A DNA stretch of 64,000 nt from Trueperaceae bacterium (GTDB taxonomy: Bacteria > Deinococcota > Deinococci > Deinococcales > Trueperaceae), in the NCBI GenBank assembly GCA_020354625.1, contig CP070651.1:3171776-3235775 (forward strand), written 5' to 3'. The notes beneath the pieces were generated by a model that had not been told where the DNA came from, ran no database searches, and saw nothing but the letters and a program-made list of their open reading frames with translations. This document shows, in pieces, positions 19,491-27,683 of this stretch (positions are counted from its first letter, which is position 1; each line of letters opens with the position of its first letter). The position numbers and the translations under genes were made by a program.

Positions 19491-20633
19491 ATGGAACCGA
19501 CAATCAATCGTGGTTTAGACGGAATCAATATCGACACGAGTCAGATCTGCAGCATCGATGGCATGAAGGGCGAGCTCATCTACCGTGGGTACGATATTAG
19601 CGAACTCGCCGACAAGGTGTCGCTCGAGGAGGTCATCTACCTCCTTTGGGAGGGTGAACTACCCGATCGGCAACAGCTCGATGCGTTCCGCCAAGAACTG
19701 AGCGAGCTCTTCACGGTTCCGACCGAAGTGATCGACATCTTTAGAACCCTACCCAAAGATGCTCACCCCATGCACGCGATGCGTACTGCCGTATCGGCAC
19801 TCGCCTCCTTCGATGAAAATCCCGATGATGTCGGCGCCGCCAACATACGCCGCATCGGCGCGAAACTCGTGGCGCAGTTCCCAACGTTTACCGCAGCGTT
19901 CGAACGCATTCGCAACGGTCAGGAGCCGATCGACCCCGATCCCGGGCTGAGCATCGCCGGCAACTTCCTCTTCATGCTCAGCGGTGAGCGCCCCTCGGAA
20001 GCAGCGACGAAGGTGATGGATGTAGCGCTGGTGCTCCACGCCGAACACGGAACCAATGCCAGCACCTTCGTCGCCAGGGCAACAGCGTCTACCCTGACCG
20101 ACGTCTACAGCGCCATCACAGCAGCCGTCTCCTCTCTCAAAGGGCCCTTGCACGGAGGTGCCAACACCGCCGTCATGCAGACGCTCGAGCAGATCGGCAG
20201 CGTCGAAGGCATCGAACCCTATGTGCTCGATACGCTGTCCCAGCCGGGCGGCCGGATCATGGGATTTGGCCACCGCGTCTACCGGGTACTCGATCCGCGC
20301 GCCATCATCCTCAAAGAGGTTTCTCGGCACCTGGCACAAGAGTCGGGTGATAGCAAGTGGTTCGAGATGAGCCTCGAAATGGAACGAGTAATGGACCGGG
20401 AAATGGCGAGGGACGGTAAGCAGATCAAACCCAATGTAGACTTCTTCTCGGCCAGTGTCTACCGTATGCTCGGCTTCCCCTCTGACATGTACACCCCGAT
20501 TTTCGCGGTGGCACGCATCTCCGGCTGGATGGCACACCTCTACGAACAGTATGGAGACAATCGCATCATGCGTCCCAGGCTGATCTATGAGGGACCGATG
20601 GGGAGGGCGTTCAAGCCGCTGGGAGAACGCTGA
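19491..20633 (+). CDS. gltA: Citrate synthase
   Basis: 380 residues, the short type found in Gram-positive bacteria, archaea and thermophiles. It condenses oxaloacetate and acetyl-CoA to citrate. Catalytic residues: His in LHGGANTAV, His in GFGHRVYRVLDPRA and Asp in NVDFFSASVYRMLG. GLDGINIDTSQICSIDG and GELIYRGYDI at the N terminus are family hallmarks. GGAGG stands 7 nt before the ATG. TAAAAT at 19356-19361 is a possible -10 in the 218-bp upstream gap, without a clear -35. Its 3' end overlaps the convergent hydrolase gene by 23 bp. A 2-methylcitrate synthase activity cannot be excluded. Confidence 0.93.
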   Translation: MEPTINRGLDGINIDTSQICSIDGMKGELIYRGYDISELADKVSLEEVIYLLWEGELPDRQQLDAFRQELSELFTVPTEVIDIFRTLPKDAHPMHAMRTAVSALASFDENPDDVGAANIRRIGAKLVAQFPTFTAAFERIRNGQEPIDPDPGLSIAGNFLFMLSGERPSEAATKVMDVALVLHAEHGTNASTFVARATASTLTDVYSAITAAVSSLKGPLHGGANTAVMQTLEQIGSVEGIEPYVLDTLSQPGGRIMGFGHRVYRVLDPRAIILKEVSRHLAQESGDSKWFEMSLEMERVMDREMARDGKQIKPNVDFFSASVYRMLGFPSDMYTPIFAVARISGWMAHLYEQYGDNRIMRPRLIYEGPMGRAFKPLGER

Positions 20634-21756
20634 GCACATCGTTCAAAAACGTTTTCAACCACCCCTGGTAGGCCTCGGGATCGCTGTTCCAAGCCTCGAC
20701 GTGATCGACACCTTCGAGCCGCCGGTAGCTGAGGGGTGCTTGTAGCCGTTCGGCGAACCGGTCGATCAGATGGATCGGGATGGTTTGATCTGCGGTTCCA
20801 GCCACCAACAACACCGGCACCGTGATCTCGGCTGCGCTCTGAGGCTGATCGAGGGCCGACCAGTTGAGCTTGGCCCGTCGCCCACCGACCAACAAAACCA
20901 ATTCGATCAAGGGGTGACTGAAGATTCCCATCCCCATGGCCCTGGCACCCTGCTTGAACACCGTACGCGGATCGAGGAGCGGCGAGTCGAAGATCAAGGC
21001 GAGCGGCTGCGCGAGGGTGGCCGGCCAACGTTTCAGTGCCTCGAGCGCCACCGCCCCTCCCATGGAGAAGCCGTAGATAACGATGTGCCGCACCCCATGC
21101 TCGGTGAGGAACTCGACCGCAGTGAGCACATCACGGTACTCACCGGCACCGTAGCGATAGAAACCGCTGGAGCAAGGATCGCTCTGGTCGTGATTCCGAT
21201 ATGCGAGCGAGAGCACCGAAAGACCCGTTTCGACCACAACCGGCATGGCCCGCAACGTCTCGGTACGGTCCGCACGCCGCCGGCCGTGCAACATCAGCAC
21301 CGCCGTCTCCGCACCCTGATCGACCCACCAAGCCCTGAGCAGACCGCTCTCCCCGCTCAGGCTGAGATCTTCAAAGGGGATCTCATGATCTTGCCAAGGG
21401 TCTCGGCGAAAGACCGTGATATCGATTCGGGCAGCGTCACCGGTCTGGGGCGGACGACCACAAACGATCTCGAGTTTCCGGACCACCCGGTGATCGCCCT
21501 GCTCCAACATCTCCCCCAAACGACCGTATCCACCTTGCCAAAGCAGGTTGTAGACGCCGGTTCTCAAGGTATCGGCAAACTGTTCTTTACGCGACGGGAG
21601 AGGTAGGGTCACGGTGCCGTCTCCAGCTTCGAGGACCTCGAACTCCGGCATGAGCGTGTACGGCTTGGGCACGAGGATATGGTTGGAAAAATGCCACCCG
21701 ACCAGCACCAGAGCCAACACGGTGATCGCTAGGGAGAAGACGATCCAGAAAAGCAC
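20611..21756 (-). CDS. Membrane-anchored alpha/beta hydrolase
   Basis: 381 residues. An N-terminal hydrophobic helix (about 3-22) anchors it to the membrane. The alpha/beta-hydrolase fold starts about residue 165 (VLMLHGRRRADR); the nucleophile Ser lies in GFSMGGAVA, the acid in VAGTADQTIP and the His in EGVDHVEAW. It resembles the YqkD/FrsA-like hydrolases of unknown substrate. The start codon is GTG with TATACT ending 5 nt upstream and no ribosome-binding site, so it is probably leaderless. Its end overlaps the end of gltA on the opposite strand by 23 bp. Confidence 0.85.
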   Translation of the reverse strand: MLFWIVFSLAITVLALVLVGWHFSNHILVPKPYTLMPEFEVLEAGDGTVTLPLPSRKEQFADTLRTGVYNLLWQGGYGRLGEMLEQGDHRVVRKLEIVCGRPPQTGDAARIDITVFRRDPWQDHEIPFEDLSLSGESGLLRAWWVDQGAETAVLMLHGRRRADRTETLRAMPVVVETGLSVLSLAYRNHDQSDPCSSGFYRYGAGEYRDVLTAVEFLTEHGVRHIVIYGFSMGGAVALEALKRWPATLAQPLALIFDSPLLDPRTVFKQGARAMGMGIFSHPLIELVLLVGGRRAKLNWSALDQPQSAAEITVPVLLVAGTADQTIPIHLIDRFAERLQAPLSYRRLEGVDHVEAWNSDPEAYQGWLKTFLNDVLSVLPAA

Positions 21757-21761
21757 GGTTC

Positions 21762-21767
21762 AGTATA
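21762..21767 (-). promoter_or_regulatory. Leaderless -10 element of the hydrolase gene
   Basis: Minus-strand TATACT ends 5 nt before the GTG start at 21756. Confidence 0.5.
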
Positions 21768-21835
21768 GCGAAGGTCGAGATCCACGCGCTGAGAGCGATC
21801 CGACGACCGATCTTCAGCCGGTCGTCGAGCACCCA

Positions 21836-23050
21836 CTACCCTTCGAAGTGTATCTCCCCATAGGTGTCCTCACGATCCGGACTGGTCGAAAACATAGAGA
21901 CCGGCGTGCGGGTATAGCTCTCGATCAACTCGAGGTAGCCGTGAACCTCAGCCGGCAACTCCTCTCGACTCCCCAAGCCGCGCAGTTCACCCCAGCCTGG
22001 CAGATCACGGTAGACGGGCCGACCATCTTTATAGGCGACGCAGACGCGCAAGGGGTCGATGCCCGACAGCACATCGAGTTTGGTAACGACCAAGCCATCA
22101 AAACCGTTGATCTCACAGGCATAGCGAAGTTGCACCAGATCGAGCCACCCGACACGCCGAGGTCGACCGGTAGTGGTGCCGTACTCATCCCACTGGTTCT
22201 TCCCCGTACCACGCAAGCGGAGCGCCATATCCCCTTCGATCTCGGTCATGAAAGGACCGTGACCGACGCGACTCGTAAAGGCCTTGACCACCCCAAATAC
22301 TCCACCCAGCGCTCGGTGACTCACCCCCGCACCGACCAAAATGCCACCTACGGTCGGATGGCTACTCGTCACATAGGGATAGGTGCCGTAGGAGAGGTCG
22401 AGCATGGTCCCCTGCCCCCCCTCGAAGAGTACCCGTTTCCCACGCCTGAGCTCCTCCCTAACCAGCTTCCCGGTGTCTTGAATAAACGGTAGGACGAACT
22501 CCCTGAGCTCGTCTAGCTCAGCAAAGGCTATTTCGACATCGGTCCAGCCGACGCGAGCGGTTGAGTTGGGCTTGGCCGCGAGCAGGCGCTCGAGCCGCTC
22601 TCGTAAAACACCCTCCTCCCGGAGGTCGCCGAAACGCAAGCCGACACGACGTGCCTTATCGCTATAACAGGGCCCAATACCGCGCCGGGTCGTACCGATA
22701 AAACTCCCGCTCTCATCGTTTTTGCGGTGGTGAGGCAAGACCAGATGTGCCTCGTGAGAGATCGCTACTTCACCCGGTTCCCGCCTCTCGGAGAGCCCCT
22801 GGTACTCCTCACGAAAAGCCCAGGGATCGACCACCATCCCACCGCCCAAGATCGATGTGGCCCTGTCGTGGAGCACCCCACAAGGAAGGTGGTGGAGTTT
22901 AAAGATCTCCTCTCCCACGACAACGGTATGACCGGCGTTAGCACCGCCTGAGAAACGGACGACGTAATCCGCTTCGCTGGCTAAGGCGTCGACGACCTTT
23001 CCCTTACCTTCATCACCCCACTGGGCACCGATGACAGCTACTCCAGGCAT
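21836..23050 (-). CDS. purA: Adenylosuccinate synthetase
   Basis: 404 residues. It condenses IMP and aspartate using GTP, the first committed step to AMP. The N-terminal GAQWGDEGKGKVVD is the P-loop-like GTP site with the catalytic Asp; GGANAGHTVVV carries the catalytic His; GTTRRGIGPCYSDKA, FEGGQGTMLDLSYGTYPYVTSSH and TTGRPRRVGWLD are diagnostic. The ATG at 23050 has GGAGG 4 nt upstream. Monocistronic and divergent from modA. It is slightly shorter than the 430-residue Escherichia coli enzyme, as in many thermophilic homologues. Confidence 0.97.
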   Translation of the reverse strand: MPGVAVIGAQWGDEGKGKVVDALASEADYVVRFSGGANAGHTVVVGEEIFKLHHLPCGVLHDRATSILGGGMVVDPWAFREEYQGLSERREPGEVAISHEAHLVLPHHRKNDESGSFIGTTRRGIGPCYSDKARRVGLRFGDLREEGVLRERLERLLAAKPNSTARVGWTDVEIAFAELDELREFVLPFIQDTGKLVREELRRGKRVLFEGGQGTMLDLSYGTYPYVTSSHPTVGGILVGAGVSHRALGGVFGVVKAFTSRVGHGPFMTEIEGDMALRLRGTGKNQWDEYGTTTGRPRRVGWLDLVQLRYACEINGFDGLVVTKLDVLSGIDPLRVCVAYKDGRPVYRDLPGWGELRGLGSREELPAEVHGYLELIESYTRTPVSMFSTSPDREDTYGEIHFEG

Positions 23051-23133
23051 GCAACCTCCAAAAACCACCCGCTAGTATGACACGCCGCCCCAACCCAGGT
23101 CAGCCCGCCTCCCCCAAACGACGCACCGGTTGA

Positions 23134-23139
23134 TAGAAT
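23134..23139 (+). promoter_or_regulatory. -10 element directly before modA
   Basis: TAGAAT ends 8 nt before the modA ATG, with no ribosome-binding site in the gap: a leaderless or nearly leaderless start. Confidence 0.45.
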
Positions 23140-23147
23140 CCAGCTGT

Positions 23148-23897
23148 ATGAAAGTAGTCCTAACAGCGGCGCTCTTCTTTTTCAGCCACCTCTGTGCAGC
23201 TCAATCCCTGACCATCTTCGCCGCGTCAAGCCTCACCAACGCCTTCACCGCCATCGCCAAGGCGTTCGAAATCTCCCATCCAAACGTCGAGATCGTGCTC
23301 CATTTCGCCGGCTCCTCTACGCTTGCTACGCAGCTTCTCCAAGGGGCTCAGGCCGATCTCTTTGCAAGTGCCGACGCCTGGCAGATGGAACGAGTCGTCG
23401 GCGCCGACCTGGCTCAGCCTTCAACCACACCCTTTACCACCAACCGGCTCGTCATCCTGGTCCCTGAAGACTCGACCATCGACAGTTGGCAGGATCTGAA
23501 AGATCCTGGAACGCTCTTGGTCTTGGCCGCTCCCGAGGTTCCAGCAGGGAGTTACGCACGCACCCTGATCGACGACTTGAACCAACTCTACGGGCAGGAC
23601 TACCCCGCGGCAGTGCTGGCCAACGTCGTCTCTTTTGAACCCAACGTACGCCAGAGCGCTGCCAAAGTAGCGTTGGGAGAAGCAGATGCTGCGGTGGTCT
23701 ATCACACCGATGCCCAGGGGCTCGTCGCCACCCGTTCGATCGACCCACCAGCGCCGTACCACCTCACGGCGGAATACTGGTTGGTGCCGCTCGACGGAAG
23801 CCAACATCCGGAACTAGCCGGATCGTGGATCGATTTTGTGCACTCGGAAACCGGGCAATCGATCTTGGTCGACTTCGGCTTCTCCGCTCCACCGTGA
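23148..23897 (+). CDS. modA: Molybdate ABC transporter substrate-binding protein
   Basis: 249 residues. A signal peptide (hydrophobic core TAALFFFSHLCAA, cut after about residue 18) is followed by LTIFAASSLTNAFTAIAKAFE, the typical ModA start with the oxyanion-binding Ser residues, then FAGSSTLATQLLQGAQADLFASAD and GEADAAVVYHTDA. It captures molybdate or tungstate outside the membrane and delivers it to ModB. There is no lipobox, so the mature protein may be soluble. The next gene begins inside its stop (GTGA overlap). A close molybdenum cofactor gene (moaA at 28 kb) fits the role. Confidence 0.9.
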   Translation: MKVVLTAALFFFSHLCAAQSLTIFAASSLTNAFTAIAKAFEISHPNVEIVLHFAGSSTLATQLLQGAQADLFASADAWQMERVVGADLAQPSTTPFTTNRLVILVPEDSTIDSWQDLKDPGTLLVLAAPEVPAGSYARTLIDDLNQLYGQDYPAAVLANVVSFEPNVRQSAAKVALGEADAAVVYHTDAQGLVATRSIDPPAPYHLTAEYWLVPLDGSQHPELAGSWIDFVHSETGQSILVDFGFSAPP

Positions 23898-24676
23898 TCC
23901 GGCTACCCCCCGTCCTGCTCGCCGCCTCCAGCGCCCTTATGGTCGTGCTACTCGGATTACCGACTGTGGTGTTGCTCACGCGGGCGTTTCGCCCCGCCTT
24001 CATCGAAGCGCTGATGAGTTCGGTGGCGCTCGAGGCTTTGCGCCTGAGCTTTACCACAACTGCTATCAGCCTGGGGCTCACCATTCTCTTCGGTACCCCG
24101 ATTGCCTACCTCCTGGCCCGCTACTCTTTCCCGGGCCACCGGCTTTTGGATGCCCTGCTCGACCTCCCCTTGGTGCTTCCACCGGTAGTCGCCGGCGTGG
24201 GACTCCTCCTTGTCATCGGCCGTCAAGGGCTCCTCGGGAAACCACTCAGCCAACTCGGTATCGGGCTCGCTTTCACCACAACAGCTGTCGTCTTGGCACA
24301 ACTTTTTGTGGCTGCTCCGCTGTTTATCCGGGCGATGAAAGCGGGCTTCGGCAGCATCCCCCCTCACCTCGAAGCTGCTGCCGTGACACTGCACGCCAGT
24401 CGCTGGCGGGCCTTTTGGCGGGTGACGCTGCCGCTGACCGGTCCAAACTTCGTCGAGGGTTGCGTCCTGACCTGGACACGTGCCTTGGGAGAGTTCGGCG
24501 CTACCATCGTAGTAGCAGGTAGCCTGATCGGCCGTACCCAGACCATGCCGCTGGCGATCTACGCCACGCTCGAGCGTGACCTTGATGCTGCGCTGAGCCT
24601 ATCGGCGCTGCTAGCGGTCACAGCCTTCAGCCTCCTCTTTCTCTTCCGGCTGCTGATCCGCTCCGGACATAGATGA
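23894..24676 (+). CDS. modB: Molybdate ABC transporter permease
   Basis: 260 residues, five or six transmembrane helices. RYSFPGHRLLDALLDLPLVLPPVVAGVGLLL, then the cytoplasmic EAA loop LEAAAVTLHASRWRAFWRVTLPL and GRTQTMPLAIY, are typical of ModB/CysU-type permeases. I set the start at the GTG at 23894, which overlaps the modA stop by 4 bp and begins the hydrophobic N terminus; the frame is open 23 codons further upstream inside modA. The ATPase gene modC, which normally follows, is missing: a regulator gene starts 27 bp downstream. Confidence 0.9.
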   Translation: MIRLPPVLLAASSALMVVLLGLPTVVLLTRAFRPAFIEALMSSVALEALRLSFTTTAISLGLTILFGTPIAYLLARYSFPGHRLLDALLDLPLVLPPVVAGVGLLLVIGRQGLLGKPLSQLGIGLAFTTTAVVLAQLFVAAPLFIRAMKAGFGSIPPHLEAAAVTLHASRWRAFWRVTLPLTGPNFVEGCVLTWTRALGEFGATIVVAGSLIGRTQTMPLAIYATLERDLDAALSLSALLAVTAFSLLFLFRLLIRSGHR

Positions 24677-24691
24677 TCAGGAAGCCTTTGT

Positions 24692-24697
24692 TAGACT
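24692..24697 (+). promoter_or_regulatory. Leaderless -10 element of the Rrf2 regulator gene
   Basis: TAGACT ends 6 nt before the ATG at 24704, and no ribosome-binding site lies between. Confidence 0.5.
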
Positions 24698-24703
24698 AAA
24701 ACC

Positions 24704-25171
24704 ATGAGACTTTCGGCGACGGATATCTACGCCTTTCAAGCCTTAGGATATCTCGGCACACAACCGAGAGAGCGCTGGGTTGCGAGCGAGGACATAAGCG
24801 AGGCGACAGGAGTGGCACGCCCCTACCTGGTGCGCATCCTGGCAACCTTGACCAATAACCAGATCGTCGTCTCGAAGAAGGGGAGCGGAGGCGGTTACGC
24901 CCTCTCTAGAGATGCGCGAGACATCAACCTTCGAGACGTCATGCGCGCCATCGACGGTCCGGTCGCACCGCTCTCCTGCGTAAGCCTGAAGTGGCACGCT
25001 TCTTGTTCTGAAGAGTCGCGGTGCCACGTCCGATCTGCCGTTTGGGAACGCGTGCGCGATGCCCTTCTCGAGGTCTTGGCCGCCGTTACCATTGAAGACC
25101 TGGCCTCCGATTTCCGCCAAGGGGTCAACTACCGTCTCTGCCTAGAACATCTTCTCAGACCCAGTGCGTAA
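24704..25171 (+). CDS. Rrf2-family transcription regulator, probably with an Fe-S cluster
   Basis: 155 residues. An N-terminal winged helix (residues 5-80) has the Rrf2 hallmarks [24 protein letters not shown] and [29 protein letters not shown]. Three Cys follow in the spacing C-x8-C-x5-C (about residues 87, 96, 102), the place of the cluster ligands in IscR, NsrR and RsrR. It could therefore sense iron-sulfur status, nitric oxide or redox. The position 27 bp after modB suggests, but does not prove, that it controls modAB or molybdoenzyme genes; it appears to have its own promoter. Confidence 0.88.
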   Translation: MRLSATDIYAFQALGYLGTQPRERWVASEDISEATGVARPYLVRILATLTNNQIVVSKKGSGGGYALSRDARDINLRDVMRAIDGPVAPLSCVSLKWHASCSEESRCHVRSAVWERVRDALLEVLAAVTIEDLASDFRQGVNYRLCLEHLLRPSA

Positions 25172-25236
25172 CCCCCCGCACCACGGGTGAAGATCGACCG
25201 GAGATACCCCGTCACCATGAAATCGGGAGGGACTGG

Positions 25237-25264
25237 TTGACACCCCTGAAAATTCTGATAAACT
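25237..25264 (+). promoter_or_regulatory. Promoter of the aroF-tyrA operon
   Basis: TTGACA (25237-25242) and TAAACT (25259-25264) with a 16-nt spacer form a near-consensus sigma-70-type promoter. It is the clearest full promoter in the window. The start site would be near 25271, giving a leader of about 250 nt before aroF. The part of the gap before it (25172-25236) shows no feature. Confidence 0.75.
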
Positions 25265-25301
25265 CCAAAGCATGTCGAATCAGCCACGTGGAGGTGATGC
25301 C

Positions 25302-25364
25302 ATGGAAGATGGCTATGGCTATGCGTTGGTAACCTCAGTGGCTCTCCTGCCCAGGGTTTTCTGA
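25302..25364 (+). CDS. Putative tyrosine-rich leader peptide of the aroF-tyrA operon
   Basis: A 20-codon ORF with GGAGG exactly 7 nt before its ATG. The peptide begins MEDGYGYAL and ends in Phe before TGA; Tyr codons are at positions 5 and 7. It lies between the strong promoter and a DAHP synthase-prephenate dehydrogenase operon, enzymes for tyrosine synthesis. The segment after the first Tyr codon (GGCT-AT-GCGTTG, 25317-25328) can pair with CAACGC-C-AGCC (25373-25383), while that CAACG can instead pair with CGTTG at 25383-25387. These exclusive pairings are what an attenuator needs. Function inferred only. A second frame starting at 25297 encodes MPWKMAMAMRW but has poor spacing to the ribosome-binding site. 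Confidence 0.5.
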   Translation: MEDGYGYALVTSVALLPRVF

Positions 25365-25520
25365 CAACTAGACAACGCCAGCCGTTGGGATCCAGACTCC
25401 GGATCGCCGTGCATGGCTGCTGAACCCCCGGCAGACCTTGGGGGGCACGATCAGCACGGGAAAGAAGCTACAACCTTACCTAAAACCGAGCATAGGAGAG
25501 AATATGTTACAGGAGGAACT
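25365..25520 (+). promoter_or_regulatory. Structured leader between the leader peptide and aroF
   Basis: Contains a short hairpin CAACG/CGTTG (25373-25387), the pair GATCC/GGATC, and a GC hairpin CCCCC (25425-25429)/GGGGG (25440-25445) without a following T-run. Near aroF a mini-ORF (ATG 25504, product MLQEELW, stop 25525-25527) overlaps the aroF ATG. No T-box consensus is present. Confidence 0.4.
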
Positions 25521-26537
25521 ATGGTAATCGTCATGCGCAAAGGCTCCTCGAACGAGACCGTAGAAACCATCATCAAAGAGATCGAAGCACTCGGCTTCAC
25601 AGCACACGTAAGCGAAGGAGAAACTCGAACCTTGATCGGGGCGATCGGTCCTGCACCCACCCCAGAAATACGCGAACATCTGCGCGCCTTCAACGACGTC
25701 GAGAGCGTCGTCGCTATTACCAAGCCGTTCAAACTCGCCTCACGAGAGTTCAAACACGATCCCAGCCGGATTTCGATCGGTGGCGTCGATACGGGCGATG
25801 GACACTTTGTGGTCGCCGCCGGTCCCTGTGGGGTCGAGACACGAGAGCAGACCGTGGAAGCGGCGAAGATTGCCAAAAAACACGGCGCCCGCGTCCTTCG
25901 TGGCGGCGCTTTCAAACCTCGGACAAGCCCCTACTCCTTTCAGGGACTCGGGCAACAGGGGCTCGATATCTTGGCCGAAGCCCGCGAACTCACCGATATG
26001 CCGGTGGTGACGGAGGTGACGGCGCCGGAGCTGGTAGAAGTTGTAGGCACAACCGCCGATATGTTGCAGATCGGCGCCCGCAACACGCAGAACTTCGCAC
26101 TACTCGAAGAGGTCGGTAGGATCGGCAAGCCGGTTCTATTCAAACGCGGCATGTCGACAACCCTCAACGAGTTCCTACAAGCCGCCGAGTACATCCTTTC
26201 ACAAGGCAATCCCAATGTGATTCTCTGTGAACGTGGGATCCGGACCTTCGAAACGGCCACGCGGTTTACGCTCGACGTCAGCGCCGTCCCAGTCCTCAAG
26301 GAGCTCTCCCACCTGCCGGTCTGGGTAGACCCGAGCCATGCCGCAGGCAGACGGAGCTTGGTGGCTTCACTGGCCCTGGCTGCAACAGCTGCTGGAGCCG
26401 ATGGGCTCATCATCGAAGTCCACCCTCACCCTGAGGAGGCGAAGTCTGATGCAGCGCAACAGCTTACCGAAGGTGAGTTCGGGGCGCTTATGACGCAGCT
26501 CCAAGCCGTGGTCGAGGCGATGGGGAAAACGCTGTAA
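25521..26537 (+). CDS. aroF: 3-deoxy-7-phosphoheptulonate (DAHP) synthase
   Basis: 338 residues, the single-domain type I-beta class of Bacillus and Thermotoga. It joins erythrose 4-phosphate and phosphoenolpyruvate, the first step of aromatic amino-acid synthesis. Residues 1-70 (MVIVMRKGSSNETVETIIKE...) form the ferredoxin-like regulatory domain that binds Tyr or Phe in Thermotoga. The TIM barrel follows with VAAGPCGVE, LRGGAFKPRTSPYSFQGLG, the metal Cys region and VDPSHAAGRRSLV. AGGAGG 5-6 nt before the ATG fixes the start. First gene of the operon with tyrA, 9 bp downstream. A Tyr-rich leader peptide upstream suggests attenuation control. Confidence 0.95.
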   Translation: MVIVMRKGSSNETVETIIKEIEALGFTAHVSEGETRTLIGAIGPAPTPEIREHLRAFNDVESVVAITKPFKLASREFKHDPSRISIGGVDTGDGHFVVAAGPCGVETREQTVEAAKIAKKHGARVLRGGAFKPRTSPYSFQGLGQQGLDILAEARELTDMPVVTEVTAPELVEVVGTTADMLQIGARNTQNFALLEEVGRIGKPVLFKRGMSTTLNEFLQAAEYILSQGNPNVILCERGIRTFETATRFTLDVSAVPVLKELSHLPVWVDPSHAAGRRSLVASLALAATAAGADGLIIEVHPHPEEAKSDAAQQLTEGEFGALMTQLQAVVEAMGKTL

Positions 26538-26546
26538 GCTGATCAG

Positions 26547-27635
26547 ATGCGCCCAGCAGCTCTTTTTCACACTGTCGCCATCGTCGGCGTTGGGCTCATC
26601 GGTGGCTCGATGGGGATCGGCATCAGGCAACGTTTTCTGGCAGAGCATGTCATCGGGATGGACCTCGACCCGGTAGCGCTCGACGCCGCCCGAGGGTTGG
26701 GGGCAATCGATGAAGCCCAGCTCGCCGCCGGCCCCTGGCTCGAGCAGGTGGATCTGATCGTGCTGGCCACGCCGGTGAGAACCCTGGTCCCGGTAGCTTC
26801 CACCCTGGAACCCTTCTTGACAAGTGACACCATCATCACGGACGTGGGCAGCGTCAAACAGGATGTAGTGAAAGACCTACAGCACCTCCGCTTCGTCGGT
26901 GGCCACCCGATGACAGGCAGCGAGAAGGTCGGCGTACAAAACGCCGATGCAGCCCTGTTGGAAAACGCCGTCTGGGTACTCACACCGACCGAAACGACCC
27001 CCCGAGATGCCTTGGTGCGCGTCCAGGAATTCATCACCCATCTCGGAGCCAAAACACTTACCACCACACCCGTTCAGCACGATCGTTTGGTCGCTGCCGT
27101 AAGCCACGTCCCCTACCTCGTCGCCGTTGCACTCACCCGGCTCGTGGCCGAAGACCAGGATCACGACCTGATGATGCTCTTGGCTGCAGGCGGGTTTCGC
27201 GACCTCACCCGCGTCGCCTCGGGAAACCCCCTGATGAGTCGTGACATGGTCGTCGGCAACCGGGAAGCGGTCGAGGCAACGCTACACAGTTTCACCGACC
27301 AGCTTCACAACCTAGCAACACTGCTCGAGCAACCCGAAAACCTTCTCAGGCAAGCAGAATCGGCCAAGCGCCACCGCGATAGCTTCCCCATCGTAAAGCG
27401 CAGCCTGCTACCTGCCCGCCACGAAGTGGTGATCGCGGTACCCGACCGCCCCGGCGAGTTTGCCAAAATCACCAGCGCACTGGGGAAAGCCGAGGTCAAC
27501 ATCAAAGATATCGAAGTACTGGGCATACGAGAAGCGGGCGGCGCGGTCCGTTTGGCGTTCGATAGCGAAGAGGCGCTCAGGCGTGGTAGCGAAGCGCTCG
27601 AGCAGGTCGGCTACGAGGTCAGGGGCCGTGGCTGA
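26547..27635 (+). CDS. tyrA: Prephenate dehydrogenase with ACT domain
   Basis: 362 residues. An NAD(P)-binding Rossmann domain starts at residue 8 (TVAIVGVGLIGGSMGIGIR), and IITDVGSVKQDVV, VGGHPMTGSEKVGVQNA (catalytic His) and the helical C-terminal dimer domain follow. The last 70 residues form an ACT domain (VVIAVPDRPGEFAKITSALGKAEVNIKDIEVLG), which in this family binds tyrosine for feedback inhibition. The enzyme converts prephenate to 4-hydroxyphenylpyruvate. It starts 9 bp after aroF. TAAGCT lies 6 nt before the ATG but includes the aroF stop codon, so a separate leaderless start is doubtful. Confidence 0.95.
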   Translation: MRPAALFHTVAIVGVGLIGGSMGIGIRQRFLAEHVIGMDLDPVALDAARGLGAIDEAQLAAGPWLEQVDLIVLATPVRTLVPVASTLEPFLTSDTIITDVGSVKQDVVKDLQHLRFVGGHPMTGSEKVGVQNADAALLENAVWVLTPTETTPRDALVRVQEFITHLGAKTLTTTPVQHDRLVAAVSHVPYLVAVALTRLVAEDQDHDLMMLLAAGGFRDLTRVASGNPLMSRDMVVGNREAVEATLHSFTDQLHNLATLLEQPENLLRQAESAKRHRDSFPIVKRSLLPARHEVVIAVPDRPGEFAKITSALGKAEVNIKDIEVLGIREAGGAVRLAFDSEEALRRGSEALEQVGYEVRGRG

Positions 27636-27683
27636 TCCTGGTTCGGTCGTGCGCGTACCGTGCCAGACTGCACACGATAGACC

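Noticed and set aside
25297-25332. Trp leader peptide MPWKMAMAMRW
   Set aside because: Its ATG is only 2 nt from GGAGG, too close; the next ATG at 25302 has ideal spacing and a Tyr content that fits the operon. Kept as an alternative in the leader entry only.
25172-25520. T-box riboswitch before aroF
   Set aside because: The conserved T-box sequence and a following terminator with T-run are not present. The leader peptide model fits better.
26535-26540. Leaderless promoter before tyrA (TAAGCT, 6 nt from ATG)
   Set aside because: The TAA is the aroF stop codon, and the two genes are 9 bp apart in one operon, so the match is probably chance.
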